A stretch of 64,000 nucleotides of DNA from Doryteuthis pealeii (GCA_023376005.1 CM042179.1:18746072-18810071); one strand, 5' to 3'; shown: positions 23,086 to 35,560, counted from the first letter of the stretch. Program-made: numbers and translations. Notes: generated by a model from the letters alone, not told the origin.

Positions 23086-23325
23086 GAGCACGAGTCAAAA
23101 AGTAATGCCATTTTGTTTAGGACAGGTATAATTACCGACACATCATACATCAAAATGAAGCTGGTCCTCTGAGGATCCCATCCCTACTTTCCCACAGTCA
23201 ATGTTTCTCTCAATAGCTATATTCCACCTTCAAATTAGAGCATATATCCCTATTCTGTTGACTGTTCTTTGAGCCACTTCCTCACTACAGATTTCACTTC
23301 CTCGTTACTGGAATAATGTTTTTAT
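23086..23325 (-). pseudogene. mariner-like transposase C-terminal scrap
   Basis: The minus strand reads NEEVKSVVRKWLKEQSTE, then a stop-interrupted tail. This resembles the D-EV--V--WL--QP-EF segment near the end of mariner transposases. Its other border carries GAGTCAAAAAGTAATGCCA, which resembles mariner terminal sequence. It lies within the foldback element. Confidence 0.5.
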
Positions 23326-23329
23326 CGAA

Positions 23330-23765
23330 AAGAAATAATGAAAGATGGTTTTAGAGGCAAACATTATTGTTCTATTTGTACTGAACTAACAGTTGAAAAA
23401 TGTCATTGTTTATTCCATGATAAACAGGTTACAGTGATTTCAGATCAGTTGGATGTAATGGATATAAAGCTTATTGCCTATAGAACAGAATTGTGATGAG
23501 GATAAAATACAGACTATCTGTTGCCATCACAAGCAGACCTTGTTGACTAAATATGAATGGCTTAAAAAGAAAGGTTGGGATTCCAATTTAAAAATCATAA
23601 AAAGCAAATTACAGGTGATTTAAAACCAATCATCATGGTAGCTTGAAAAATTTCCGGATTTGTGTTCGACAATTAGGACAGAGGTTTTGCCTGTGATTAG
23701 TACCGCCCTTGCTTTGTCTGCCATCTCCAATGAAATTGGTTTTAAACCACCTGTAATTTGCTTTC
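23330..23765 (+). pseudogene. Cys/His-rich gene segment with internal inversion, unknown family
   Basis: The plus strand gives RGKHYCSICTELTVEKCHC, then CCHHKQTLLTKYEWLKKKGW (from 23515). At 23601-23630 a 30-base stretch starts that recurs inverted at 23735-23764. The roughly 100 bases between read on the minus strand as LKPISLEMADKARAVLITG and then LCPNCRTQI. Flipping that piece back would put the CPNC pair downstream of the CCHH part in one frame set, so a short inversion is likely. The fold suggests zinc binding. I recall similar Cys-rich proteins among mobile-element genes of invertebrates but cannot name the family. Confidence 0.45.
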
Positions 23766-24082
23766 ATTTTCTATCTATTGAAATTTTCTATCAGGTATAG
23801 GGTTAGAATAGTCGGATATTTGGATTCTACAATCCTTATTTGCCCTACATATCAAATTTAAGAAATATTGAATGCATGGAAGTATTTTTTTAAATAATAA
23901 AAAAAAAACACTGTGATTCTGTGACACCGAACGACCTTAATTTTGAAGCAAAATAGGAAAATTATAACCCCCCCCTCTAAAATCGGAACGGTAAAGTTTA
24001 AGACAAAATAATTTGGCACACTTTCCTAACTCATGAAGGGGAACATTTGTGCCAAATTTCAAGTAATTCGGTGTCGGTGGTT

Positions 24083-24458
24083 GCAGATTTCAACTTTTTG
24101 CTGGTGTTTTTCTCGAAGTATTATTATATTGTCCAAATCCCTTTTAATCACTAATATGGCACATTTTTCAATTCCGAATTCCATTCCTATATCATGGCTG
24201 TATATTCTAATGTTCTGTACCAAGGTTTCCATGTCTCTTTTGATGAAATTTACGATGTTGTTGGATATTTTGTACATTTTTAGACATTCGATAATCCAGG
24301 TATGTGGGACCATGTCATATGCCTTTCTGTCGTCAATGCATGCCATGTGCAATATCTTTGCGCCTATTTTCAACTTCCTTAAGGATGTGTTGATCTATAT
24401 AAAGTAAGTCGTGTGTTTCTCTTTTTCATTTGTGGCATCCTTTCTGTTCTTCTGAAAA
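24083..24458 (-). mobile_element. R4/Dong-like LINE copy 7, RT piece
   Basis: The minus strand has AYDMVPHTWIIECLKMYKIS and IGMEFGIEKCAILVIK. These blocks are normally separated by the FQGD and YMDD blocks, which are deleted here. The right border is the 3' end of copy 8. Confidence 0.85.
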
Positions 24459-26130
24459 AGGTTTACACCAGCGAAAGCTGATGGTCCTTTATTGGAGTCT
24501 GAATGAAAACAAGTCTTCTCATGTCTCCAGGACTCTTCTGAGTATTCTTGTTGAACTTAACAATGCTATTGTCTAGATGACCCCAATTCCTTTGATTTCC
24601 AATTCCTCTAGTCAGTTTTCTGAATTTTGGGGGACCGTTCCAAGTGCACCAATTACAATTGATATCACTTACACCCTAATATTCCACAGTTTTATTTTTC
24701 AGTTTTCTGGCTAGGTCCAGGTATTTATCTATCTTTCGTTTTCTTTCATCTTCACCCTGTGATCTGCTGGGACCGGAAAATCTATCAGTTGGCAAGTTCT
24801 CTTTTTCTAGTTAATCCATGTCTGGTCTTCTGGATGGGATAAGGTGATCCGGCTGTATCTCAAAGTTCCAGAGAATTTCCTTCTCAAGAACAGATTCTGG
24901 TTTATGCATATACAATTTTGTTGAATGGTCAAAAAAAATTTTTTTTTTGCTCAGTTCCAACACGGTCGTGTCAAACCTTGTATTCTCTGTGTGCTAGTTT
25001 GCTACATTCGCTTAAAAAACATAGTTGATCACATCAAACATTAACTGTTCTGTTGTGTCTTATCTATTTTTGCTTTGATATAATTAATTCTTATGGCATT
25101 GTTTTGTGCTGCAATTAGGAAAGACGTAATTTCTTTTTTAAGCTTCCCTTTTCTTAACCATGCCCAGGTCTTTTCTGCAATCTCCCCAATTTGTCGCTTG
25201 AAATATCCATATAATTTTGTTTCTTCCAATTTTTGTTTTCTTGTTTTTTTTCCTTCTACTTGACCATATGTTGCAACTGATATTATTGGCTGCTGTAATC
25301 AATATTTCATTTGCTCTTTTTTATGTAATCTTTGAGTTTTAGGATTGTGGCATCTACGCAATCCTCAATGTTGACGAGACCTCTTCCATCTTTTCTTTTT
25401 TCTTAACACATATAGTCTGTCTCTACCATCTCTCAGATGTAATTCCTTGTGCATAGTCATTAATTTTCTTGTCTTTTTGTCTACTAATGGCACATTTTTC
25501 GATGCCGAATTCCATGCCTATATCTTGACTGTATATTGTACAAAGGTTTCCAGTTCTTTTTCTTTTTTTGCAAAAATCTTGATATCCATGTGGTTTATTT
25601 TTTCTTATAATTTAGTGAGTTTTCTAAGTATATAATTGAGTGGCACCATTGCTATAACAAATAGTAGAGGTGATAGTGAGTCTCCTTGGAAAATGCCTCT
25701 TTAGATTTTTACTTCTGCTTGGGATTGTCTTCCTCCTATTAATTGGACTCTCCAACTTTCCTTGGCTTTTTAAAATGCAATTTACGACTTTATCGGATAT
25801 TTTTTGAACATTTTTCAGCATTCTATAATCCAAGTTTGTGTGACCATGTCATAGGCCTTTTTATAGTCGATTCATTCCATGCGAGATTTTTGCACCAAGT
25901 TTTAACCTCTTTAATGATGTGTTGATCAATATAAAGTAGGTCACCTGTTTCTCTTTTTTCCCTGTGGCTTCATTTCTGTTCTTCCGGAAATATTTTGCGC
26001 CAATTAAGTGAGTAATATATTTCTTCTTTAATTAGTGTAGTCAGAATTTTTCCACATTATAGGGGGACAAGTTATTGTTCTATAATTGCCTGGGATGGTT
26101 TCTTCTTGTGTTTTTTCTGAATTAGGGTAG

Positions 26131-26135
<5 letters not shown>
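24459..26135 (-). mobile_element. R4/Dong-like LINE copy 8, RT to 3' end, mosaic
   Basis: The 3' hairpin (24465-24483) opens the copy. Minus strand going up: decayed C-terminus and endonuclease, the knuckle region (near 25040-25230), a deletion at about 25470, then RT blocks. In the RT the YMDD area reads NHMDIK (near 25585), losing residues of the catalytic pair. A DYRMLKNVQKISDKVV block lies near 25800 and the pre-RT region near 26100. (ATT)n follows at the 5' edge. Confidence 0.82.

Positions 26136-26183
<48 letters not shown>
26136..26183. repeat. (ATT)n microsatellite
   Basis: ATT run at the 5' edge of LINE copy 8. Confidence 0.97.
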
Positions 26184-26184
<1 letters not shown>

Positions 26185-26512
26185 AGTAGCGACCGGCGCA
26201 TAATTATTGAGTGTCATACTATGTTAGTATTGTTCAGTGATTAATAATATCCAGTGATTAGTAATACTAATCACTGGATATTATTCACCCCCAGTCGAGG
26301 ACCCCATTTACATACTTGCCAAGCGTTCTTTAGGATTACCTTGAGATGCCTTCATTAACGGACTACATTCGGCAAATATATGCCAGTGTTTACTGGAAAA
26401 CGTAAATCTGACCTTTTCTCAATCCTACGACCAAGAAAGAGCTTGTGCAGTTTCCAGTCGTCAGATTCTGTCATTGCAGTCAGGATTCACAAATTTAGGT
26501 AGTATGACGCCC
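26184..26512 (+). repeat. Dispersed repeat family G, copy 1, with long palindrome
   Basis: It shares a CACCCCCAGTCGAGGACCCC-type block and a following AGGATT..TGAG.TGCCT block with 28076-28330. A 43-base palindrome lies at 26243-26285. Not identified. Confidence 0.45.
26243..26285. other. 43-base palindrome
   Basis: Two perfect 21-base arms around one central A; the arm contains ATCCAGTGATTAGTA. Confidence 0.9.
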
Positions 26513-26555
<43 letters not shown>

Positions 26556-26557
26556 TA

Positions 26558-26597
<40 letters not shown>
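26513..26597. repeat. (TAA)n microsatellite
   Basis: About 85 bases of TAA with two small phase breaks; 5' border of LINE copy 9. Confidence 0.97.
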
Positions 26598-27051
26598 TTC
26601 TTGAGAACGAAACGCACAAAATTCTCTGGACTTTGAAATTAAAACGGATCACCTTATCCCAGCAAGAAGACCAGACCTAGTGTTGATTAACAAAAAAGAA
26701 AGAACTTGTCAACTGGTGGATTTTGCAGTGCCAGCGGATCACAGGGTGAAGTTAAAGGAAAATGAAAAAATTGACAAATATCTGGACCTTGCCAGAGAAC
26801 TGAAAAAGTTATGGAATATGAAAGTGAAAGTTATACCAATTGTAGTTGGTGCACTTGGAACAGTCCCAAAAGCATTAGAAAAGGGTTTGGAAAGTTTGGA
26901 TATCAGAGGAAGGATTGAAACCATTCAGAACACTGCACTGCTGCAATCTGCCAGAATACTCAGAAGAGTCCTGGAGACCTGAGGAGACTTGCTGTCACTC
27001 AGACTCCAGTGAAAGACCATCAGCTAACACTGATGTGAAAACTCAAAGGAG
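26598..27051 (+). mobile_element. R4/Dong-like LINE copy 9, endonuclease and 3' end
   Basis: The plus-strand frame is open to its natural stop at 26980: ARRPDLVLINKK (start upstream at 26655), then QLVDFAVPADHRV, then KKLWNMKVKVIPIVVGALG, then IRGRIETIQNTALLQSARIL. RPD and the D of VDFAV form the endonuclease core. It is 5' truncated next to (TAA)n. The 3' region includes the hairpin at 27018-27035 and ends in a short TAA tail. Confidence 0.92.
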
Positions 27052-27065
27052 TAAATAATAATAAT

Positions 27066-27460
27066 ATCCAGCAAGAAGACCAGACCTAGTGTTGATTAAC
27101 AAAAAGAAAGAACTTGTCAACTGGTGGATTTTGCAGTGCCAGCGGATCACAGGGTGAAGTTAAAGGAAAATGAAAAATTGACAAATATCTGGACCTTGCC
27201 AGAGAACTGAAAAAGTTATGGAATATGAAAGTGAAAGTTATACCAATTGTAGTTGGTGCACTTGGAACAGTCCCAAAAGCATTAGAAAAGGGTTTGGAAA
27301 GTTTGGATATCAGAGGAAGGATTGAAACCATTCAGAACACTGCACTGCTGCAATCTGCCAGAATACTCAGAAGAGTCCTGGAGACCTGAGGAGACTTGCT
27401 GTCACTCAGACTCCAGTGAAAGACCATCAGCTAACACTGATGTGAAAACTCAAAAGGAGT
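27066..27460 (+). mobile_element. R4/Dong-like LINE copy 10, near duplicate of copy 9
   Basis: It starts at CCAGCAAGAAGACC after a short TAA tract. It is identical to copy 9 by eye except for the length of three A runs, which shift the frame. Hairpin at 27425-27442. Confidence 0.92.
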
Positions 27461-27469
27461 AAATAATAA

Positions 27470-28055
27470 ATGTAGCAAACTAGCACAACGAGAATACAAA
27501 ACTAGACATGACTGGGCTGGGAAGGTGATCCACTGGGAATTATGCAAAAAATTAAATTTTGACCATACAACAAAATGGTATATGCATAAATCAGAATCTG
27601 TTCTTGAGAACGAAACGCATAAAATTCTCTGGGACTTTGAGATAAAAACGGATCACCTTATCCCAGCAAGAAGACCAGACCTAGTATTGATAAACAAAAA
27701 AGAAAGAACTTGTCAACTGGTAGATTTTGCAGTGCCAGCAGATCACAGGGTGAAGCTAAAGGAAAATTAAAAAATGGACAAATATCTGGACCTTGCCAGA
27801 GAACTGGAAAAGTTATGGAATATGAAAGTGAAAGTGATACCAATTGTAGTTGGTGCACTTGGAACGGTCCCAAAAGGATTAGAAAAGGGCTTGGAAAGTT
27901 TGGAAATCAGAGGAAGAATTGAAACCATTCAGAACACTGCACTGCTGCAATCTGCCAGAATACTCAGAAGAGTCCTGGAGACCTGAGGAGACTTGCTGTC
28001 ACTCAGACTCCAGTGAAAGACCATCAGTTAACACTGTGAAAACTCAAAAGGAGTA
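27470..28055 (+). mobile_element. R4/Dong-like LINE copy 11
   Basis: Longer at the 5' side than copies 9 and 10: YKTRHDW-like motif (as KTRHDWAGKVIHWELCKKLN, near 27500), HTTKWYMHKSESV, RPDLVLINKK, VDFAVPADHRV, then a stop at 27768. A second open frame resumes with KYLDLARELEKLWNMKV through the C-terminus. A TGAT deletion damages the 3' hairpin. It ends in (TAA)n at 28056-28073. Confidence 0.92.
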
Positions 28056-28075
28056 AATAATAATAATAATAATAT

Positions 28076-28560
28076 GTCAATAGGTAATGGGTAAGCTACT
28101 TTCTAATGATATATATAGCCATTAATTAACTAATCACGGGACATTACTAACAAATTCCTAACTAAAAAATCTCTGTAATTGTTATTTAGTAGTAGTTTAG
28201 GTCTCCCTATGTTCGCCCCCAGTCATAGACCCTAGTCGCCTGGTTGCTTTATAAGGATTGCTATGAGGCATCTCTCACTAATTCTTTACGGTACTAATCT
28301 GACGGATTTAAGTGTGCATTTTTTGCTCAGTTTTTAAAGTTCACAAAGAAATTTGTTTAGTGTTTTCGAGGGCTGTTGTCATCTTGTGACGAGAATATGT
28401 ATTGGGGATATCTCATTCTTCTGCTTTATGAACATCTTGTTTGGAATTTCCGGTATCTCACCAGAGCTTACTGCATCAGAAAAATATTTATAGACACTTT
28501 CAGAGATGTATTTTATATATAGTTATAAACGAGATATAGACATCTCAACAAAGTATCGAA
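28076..28560 (+). repeat. Dispersed repeat family G, copy 2, and unassigned sequence
   Basis: 28200-28290 resembles 26280-26360 (CCCCCAGTC, GACCC, then an AGGATT block). The remainder up to the Gypsy integrase is unassigned. Confidence 0.4.
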
Positions 28561-28589
28561 ACGTGTACCCTAAGAGACAAAACATGTGT

Positions 28590-29160
28590 ATATTGGCCCA
28601 GGAATAAACATTGACTTTGAAGATATTTTCAAAGCATATCTTACATGTAAGAAAGAACAAAAGAAGGAAACCAAGATACTACATGATATTTTATTTAGAT
28701 CATGGAAAATAGTCGGATCAGACATCTTCAGGAGAAATATACTTGCTGGTAGCCGAATACCATTCAATGTTCCAATTCATCCTCAAAATGCACAATACAC
28801 AAGAGATGATGCGTGTTCTGAAATCCATATTTGGACAACATGATATACCAAAACGTACTGTAAATGATAATAGACCCCAGCTATGTATTCAGAAAATTAG
28901 CCAAAAACTGGGGAATCGACCACATCAGCTCCTCATCAAGATACAGTCAGTCCAATGGATTCATTGAAAGAACCATACAAAATGAAAAGGCCAAAGACCG
29001 CAAGACAGATATGGATATGTCATTGCTGTGTTTAAGAACAATACCAGTCGACCAGCAGAGCTGCTGTACAAAATTGATCAAGGGAAACATCCCAGTAAGG
29101 ATTAGGAACACACAACCAGAAAAAGACAATATCCTCGAATGGTTACACGCATGCTAGAAA
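28590..29160 (+). mobile_element. Ty3/Gypsy integrase relic
   Basis: Plus strand, across two frames: the end of the finger (AYLTCKKEQKKET), then WKIVGSDIF (first Asp codon 28721-28723). Next are LVAEYHSMFQFILKMHN, VLKSIFGQHDIPK, VNDNRPQ (second Asp 28866-28868), FAKNWGIDHISSSSRYSQSN-type sequence in the shifted frame, and NGFIER (Glu 28966-28968). Asp-to-Glu spacing is about 100 bases instead of the 108 expected for a D-35-E core, so small deletions are present. The tail reads LLCLRTIPVDQQ and NTQPEKD. It differs in sequence from the 17.5-19 kb Gypsy relic. Confidence 0.88.
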
Positions 29161-29239
29161 GGGACAAAAATATTCTGACTGCGGTGTAAAAGACTTCCCA
29201 ACTATCCATAAAAGCCAAGAATATAACCCTAATTGACGC

Positions 29240-29565
29240 TTAATCGACTACGTGGGAAAAGGCTGTGGTTATAAATACAAACAGATCACTACAGAAAATG
29301 GTAACATCATAAGGAGAAACCGATGTAGGGATTATATTCCTTATTTGCCTCGGTTCTTCCGTTAGGCATTTGGTGGTATTGCGATCGGTAACATAAGAGG
29401 CAGTAGCGCCAAAGTCAATTTTCTTAGACTCTCCAGCTTTTAGAGGTAACCATACAAATTGTGTCACTTGTCCATAGGCATTCCGTGTACGTGGCACGAG
29501 AGCTATTTCACCCCCAGTTTCGCAGAGGTAACAAGCACCAGTTGCGTATTTTGTCTACAGGACAG
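29240..29565 (-). mobile_element. Probable LTR-element zinc knuckle and protease relic
   Basis: The minus strand reads CYLCETGGEIALVPRTRNA, which looks like a CCHC knuckle (C-Y-x-C-x-x-x-G-H-I-A) that has lost its His and last Cys. FVWLPLKAGESKKIDFGATA follows, where DFGAT sits where DTGA/DSGA would be in an aspartic protease. The order knuckle then protease fits a gag-pol junction. It is opposite in orientation to the integrase relic beside it. Confidence 0.5.
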
Positions 29566-30300
29566 GGGGTGGGGCTTGTCTCCGGGTTATTTCGTGGGAA
29601 CCTGCTAAAACTAGTAAGTAATATTCTATTACTAACAGACTTTAATTACTGAAAGGCTATTTGCATATAAGACATTACTTCTTATACACTATATACAATC
29701 TACTCATTGTATTCTCAGGCAATAAAGTATCATTGTTATCACTTCTATCGGGAATTGTTCTATACTTGTATTGTTTGAGGATATGATATCTACAACTTAC
29801 AATCCTTATTTTCCCAACACTGACGTCTCATACATAAGATTCCATCTACAACAAAAGATGAGCGAGATCAAGAACCATCTGAACAGCAGAAAAAAGACAA
29901 CCTGAAAACACTGCCCAGTGACGGTTTTCAACAGGAACACCGTCATGCTACAGAGAATATATATATATATTAGCTATTAAGATGGATTATCATAAAATGG
30001 ATAATTTAATCCCCTGATGCATAGATTTGTGTATGCATACATGTGCAGTGTAAACAATACCAATTTAAAAAAAAACAATCACATTTCCCTCCCCCCATTA
30101 AGTTGTCAATTGCACATAAGGGGATGCAACAGATTCGGCTATTATTCCTTGATACTTTACACCCTGACAATTGTAACAGATAGAATCCACAAAGGATTTG
30201 TTTACTTCTGAGAAGCCACAATATGGGTATGATTGAGATATGAAATGACGTGTATTATGCAGGTATAAATACATATAAAACAAGTATCTTGGCGAGTACT
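29566..30300. other. Unassigned; possible LTR fragment at 29640-29800
   Basis: Around 29650-29735 a CATATAAGACATT stretch is followed about 60 bases later by CAATAAAGTATC, an LTR-like TATA and poly(A) arrangement. No second copy was found. The remainder is unremarkable apart from a short TA run near 29958. Confidence 0.25.
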
Positions 30301-30309
30301 AAAATCACA

Positions 30310-30900
30310 CTACTGTCATTTGAACAGTTTTAATTCTTCCTTTAATTTCCAGATCCTATAATCATTTTTCAAAACTCTTCTGTTCCAAGAACCTTACTAA
30401 TGATGAGTGGTATCATCACCTTCATATTCTGCATTTTTACTGTCCTTTAGCAAGGTCTCTGGCTTAGTTTTACTTTCTTATCTGTTAAACCTGTAATATC
30501 TACAAACTGTACAAGTTAGATTTACTATTTAGTTGTGTCTTGTCTATTTTTGTCAATATAGTTTGAATACACTTGTCCTGAACTGATAATAATAGGTATT
30601 CCCTTTTTCTCTTCAAATGTTTTCTATCAAACCATTCTTATGTTATTTTTATTTGCAATCCCTTTTGTCTCTTGAAATGTTCATGTAGTTGTTTTTCTGC
30701 ATTTATATATTTTCATTTTTCTAATTTCCCAATGAATATTTGTCAATTCTGATTTATCTTTTGATTTTTGTAATTAATCTCTTGTTATACTGTGCATCTT
30801 TAAAAGCTGAGTTAACACAATTTTCAATGCAAACTAACCATCTTCTATGTTCCTTTATTTTTATGTATCAATATCACCCCTAAAATATTTAAATGTACCC
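30310..30900 (-). mobile_element. R4/Dong-like LINE copy 12, very decayed
   Basis: Read on the minus strand, segments line up in the right order with the C-terminus (near 30330), IPLIISK-like (near 30400), KIDKTQLN-like (near 30545) and QLHEHFK-like (near 30690) blocks of better copies. There are many indels. An older insertion than the 26-28 kb copies. Confidence 0.55.
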
Positions 30901-33336
<2,436 letters not shown>

Positions 33337-33389
<53 letters not shown>

Positions 33390-33390
33390 T
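33337..33390. repeat. (TA)n microsatellite
   Basis: TA run at the 3' side of the minus-strand hammerhead fragment. Confidence 0.97.
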
Positions 33391-33600
33391 GGTATTTATG
33401 GAAAAAGGTGACTTACCAGTGAAATTGGTCACAATGGTTAGTTGATGCAAGTTTCACAATGATAAGACAGCGATATAACAAATATAAAGTGCTCAATATG
33501 TGAGTAGAGCAAATTTATTATTATAATGGTACACAGTAATAACCTACTCGAGTTTCACCATAAGGATCTTCAGGGTTAAATCCACTGGATTAATGAAGAT
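33391..33600 (-). mobile_element. Penelope-type terminal repeat fragment with hammerhead
   Basis: On the minus strand a hammerhead motif (33540-33578) is followed by AATAATAAATT, then a TTGAGCACTTTATATTTGTT stretch resembling the outer part of the 58.64-59.05 kb element, and finally (TA)n. This is the same order as in the other hammerhead fragments: ribozyme, AATAAA-like signal, 50 to 150 bases, TA array. Confidence 0.6.
33540..33578 (-). ncRNA. Hammerhead ribozyme motif, GUA type
   Basis: Minus strand: UAACC, CUGAAGA (33567-33573), a small stem II (33557-33566), GAAA (33553-33556), CUCGAGUA as stem III and cleavage triplet, then GGUUA. UAACC and GGUUA form five perfect stem I pairs right against the core boxes. 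Stem II is only about two strong pairs. Confidence 0.62.
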
Positions 33601-34175
33601 ATTGATTAATTGCAGTTGATTGCACGTGTGTATTTTTTGCGATATCAGTTGGTTATAGATCCGCAGTCAAAGGAACGTTGGCTTGAAATTCAAAATGAGT
33701 GGAAGTGGCATTTTTCCGAAAGATCAAAATATAAACATTGTTAGAAATCCGCTTTGTGCTATTGTTTTAATGGTTTATCATAATAATGAGTATTGCCTAT
33801 ATGGTGGGATTAAAAGTAGTTTTACTAATATATGCCTAAAGTTATTTATTTTATCAAAATTAACAGAATGTGTATTGTATACACACATATGCAGGTGTAT
33901 TTATACTATTTCAATGGTCTTATTATTATTAAAAAATAATAGATAATTGAATTACTTAAAGTGGTGGGATATGAGGTTTTGTTAATGTGCCTAATTATTT
34001 TTTTATTTTTTTATGACAGGCTATATATGAATACTCATATGTATATATTTTTATATATATATGTATGGGTATAAATATACAGTTATAATTAATAATAAGG
34101 CCTAAGGGTCTATAGATAGGGTATAAACTTAATAAAAGGAGTTGCAATGTTGTTTATTGCTTTTTGTGTATCATT

Positions 34176-34180
<5 letters not shown>
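33601..34180. other. Unassigned AT-rich stretch
   Basis: An 87-codon plus-strand frame at 33683-33946 shows no recognisable features. AT-rich otherwise. Confidence 0.5.
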
Positions 34181-34247
<67 letters not shown>

Positions 34248-34248
34248 A
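34181..34248. repeat. (TA)n microsatellite
   Basis: TA run with one phase break. Confidence 0.97.
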
Positions 34249-34326
34249 TCTACTAATAAATAATAGTCAGAAGAATAAACCTATATTAGTAACAAGTGAA
34301 TCAATATGACATTGTTTGATTGTTAG

Positions 34327-34509
34327 ATTTTGTTAACTGTACTTGTAATGAAAGTATCCTATGAAATATGTACATCATTAATGATTAAATTGTTCAAGAG
34401 ATTTTTAACCGGAAATGAGTCACTGAAAGACACACCTTATGAAGAACAAACAATAAGCATTGATGATGACAGTACTTCAAATATGTCAGATGTTTCTATT
34501 AAAGTTTAA
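34327..34509 (+). CDS. Candidate terminal exon, unknown protein
   Basis: After TTGATTGTTAG (a weak 3' splice site ending at 34326) a frame stays open for 60 codons to TAA at 34507-34509. The start ILLTVLVMKVSYEICTSLM is hydrophobic. The rest is a polar acidic tail with DTPYEEQTISIDDDSTSNMS. It could be the last membrane segment and cytoplasmic tail of a membrane protein. If translation instead starts inside, Met codons are at 34348 and 34381. The frame's TAG lies exactly in the proposed splice site, as expected for an intron boundary. No partner exon is visible, and chance is not excluded in AT-rich DNA. Confidence 0.35.
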   Translation: MLLTVLVMKVSYEICTSLMIKLFKRFLTGNESLKDTPYEEQTISIDDDSTSNMSDVSIKV

Positions 34510-35148
34510 CACAAGTGATAAGTACCCTTTAAACTTTGAATAAAACAAAAATAAATAAATACAAAAACTTTTTCATTACCTAATTTAATTTCTGATTTTC
34601 TTTTTAATGAAATTTCATAATTTTCTTAATTTCTCCCATTTTCATAATTTTTCCCATTTTCATAATTTCTTATAAAAGCTGCTATAGAAAATGAACATTT
34701 TGAATAACACACTATAAATTTGCAATTCATTTTTAGATGATATGTGATAGAAAAAAACGTAAATAAAGCAAGCAAAATAAATTATTAGAATAAAATAATT
34801 TATTTTAGGGAAAGAATGAAGAAATAAAAATGATGAAAGAGATAAGGAAGAAAGCAAAACAGACTAATTAATCTCTGTCAAATTAAAAGGAGGTTTGTCT
34901 TTGAAAACATTTGACCCATGTTACAACGACAGAATTAATTAAAGTAAATATAAAATAAATGAAATCTCAGACTTCCTTGCTGCTAATAAACAATCTAGCG
35001 AGCTTGATATTTTAAAAATGTAAGGAATACATTTTATCTAAACTTCTAATTTTTACTTTTTAGTAAGTTTGACAAATTGATCAGGGTTTACAAAATAACC
35101 CAGATAGTTTATGAAATCATTTAATTTTAAATTAGTAAGTTCTATCAA

Positions 35149-35149
<1 letters not shown>
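34510..35149. other. AT-rich stretch, nothing recognised
   Basis: No coding or structured signal; a short CCCATTTTCATAATTT direct repeat lies near 34635-34668. Confidence 0.5.
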
Positions 35150-35208
<59 letters not shown>

Positions 35209-35231
35209 AGCCGCAGTAGCAGCAGCAGCAA
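35150..35231. repeat. (TCA)n(GCA)n triplet repeat, probable LINE tail
   Basis: About 48 bases of TCA then about 30 of GCA. Read on the minus strand this is TGC then TGA repeats directly after the LINE coding end, matching a (TGA)n-tailed LINE. Confidence 0.9.
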
Positions 35232-35560
35232 TTTAAAGTCAACTATTGGATAAAGGCTTTTCCAATTTTTTTGTTTTATCCATAAACTTCACTATTTCAG
35301 CTTTCCATTTTCTGTCAGATCTTTTCCTTCTAGTCTTATAATTTCTTGACCATTTTATTTTTATTTCTATAAACTTTTATCCTGCCCACTTGTACTTATG
35401 TTTAATATTTTCTATGATTTCTCTTACTTCAGTCTGCTCCGTGATTCAAGTTGATCTCTTAGATTTATTCTTATCATTTCCCTTTTCAATGAATCTTGTG
35501 TGCCTCCAAGTTTATTTTTTGGTGATTTACTTTATTTCCATGCTTTGCAATTATACAATA
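35232..35560 (-). mobile_element. LINE C-terminal relic with (TGA)n tail
   Basis: The minus strand reads KLGGTQDSLKREMIRINLRD near 35500, then decayed sequence to a final W..L-type end and a triplet tail. This matches the K-VTQR-MER-MLG-SLRD motif late in RTE- or CR1-type RT proteins. Stops occur throughout. 35561-35760 may also belong to it but is too decayed to assign. Confidence 0.6.

Larger units (their letters stand above)
22446..24080. mobile_element. Foldback DNA element with 295-bp inverted ends
   Basis: The left arm 22446-22740 and right arm 23781-24080 are inverted copies over nearly 300 bases. Both ends start CCACCGACACCGAATTAC on their own strand. No target-site duplication is obvious (left flank TCTGGTC, right flank TTGCAG). 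The 1.04-kb interior holds a mariner-like scrap (23086-23325) and a broken Cys/His-rich gene segment with an internal inversion (23330-23765). No transposase of its own is recognised, so it is non-autonomous or decayed. It sits inside R4/Dong-like LINE sequence. Confidence 0.88.
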
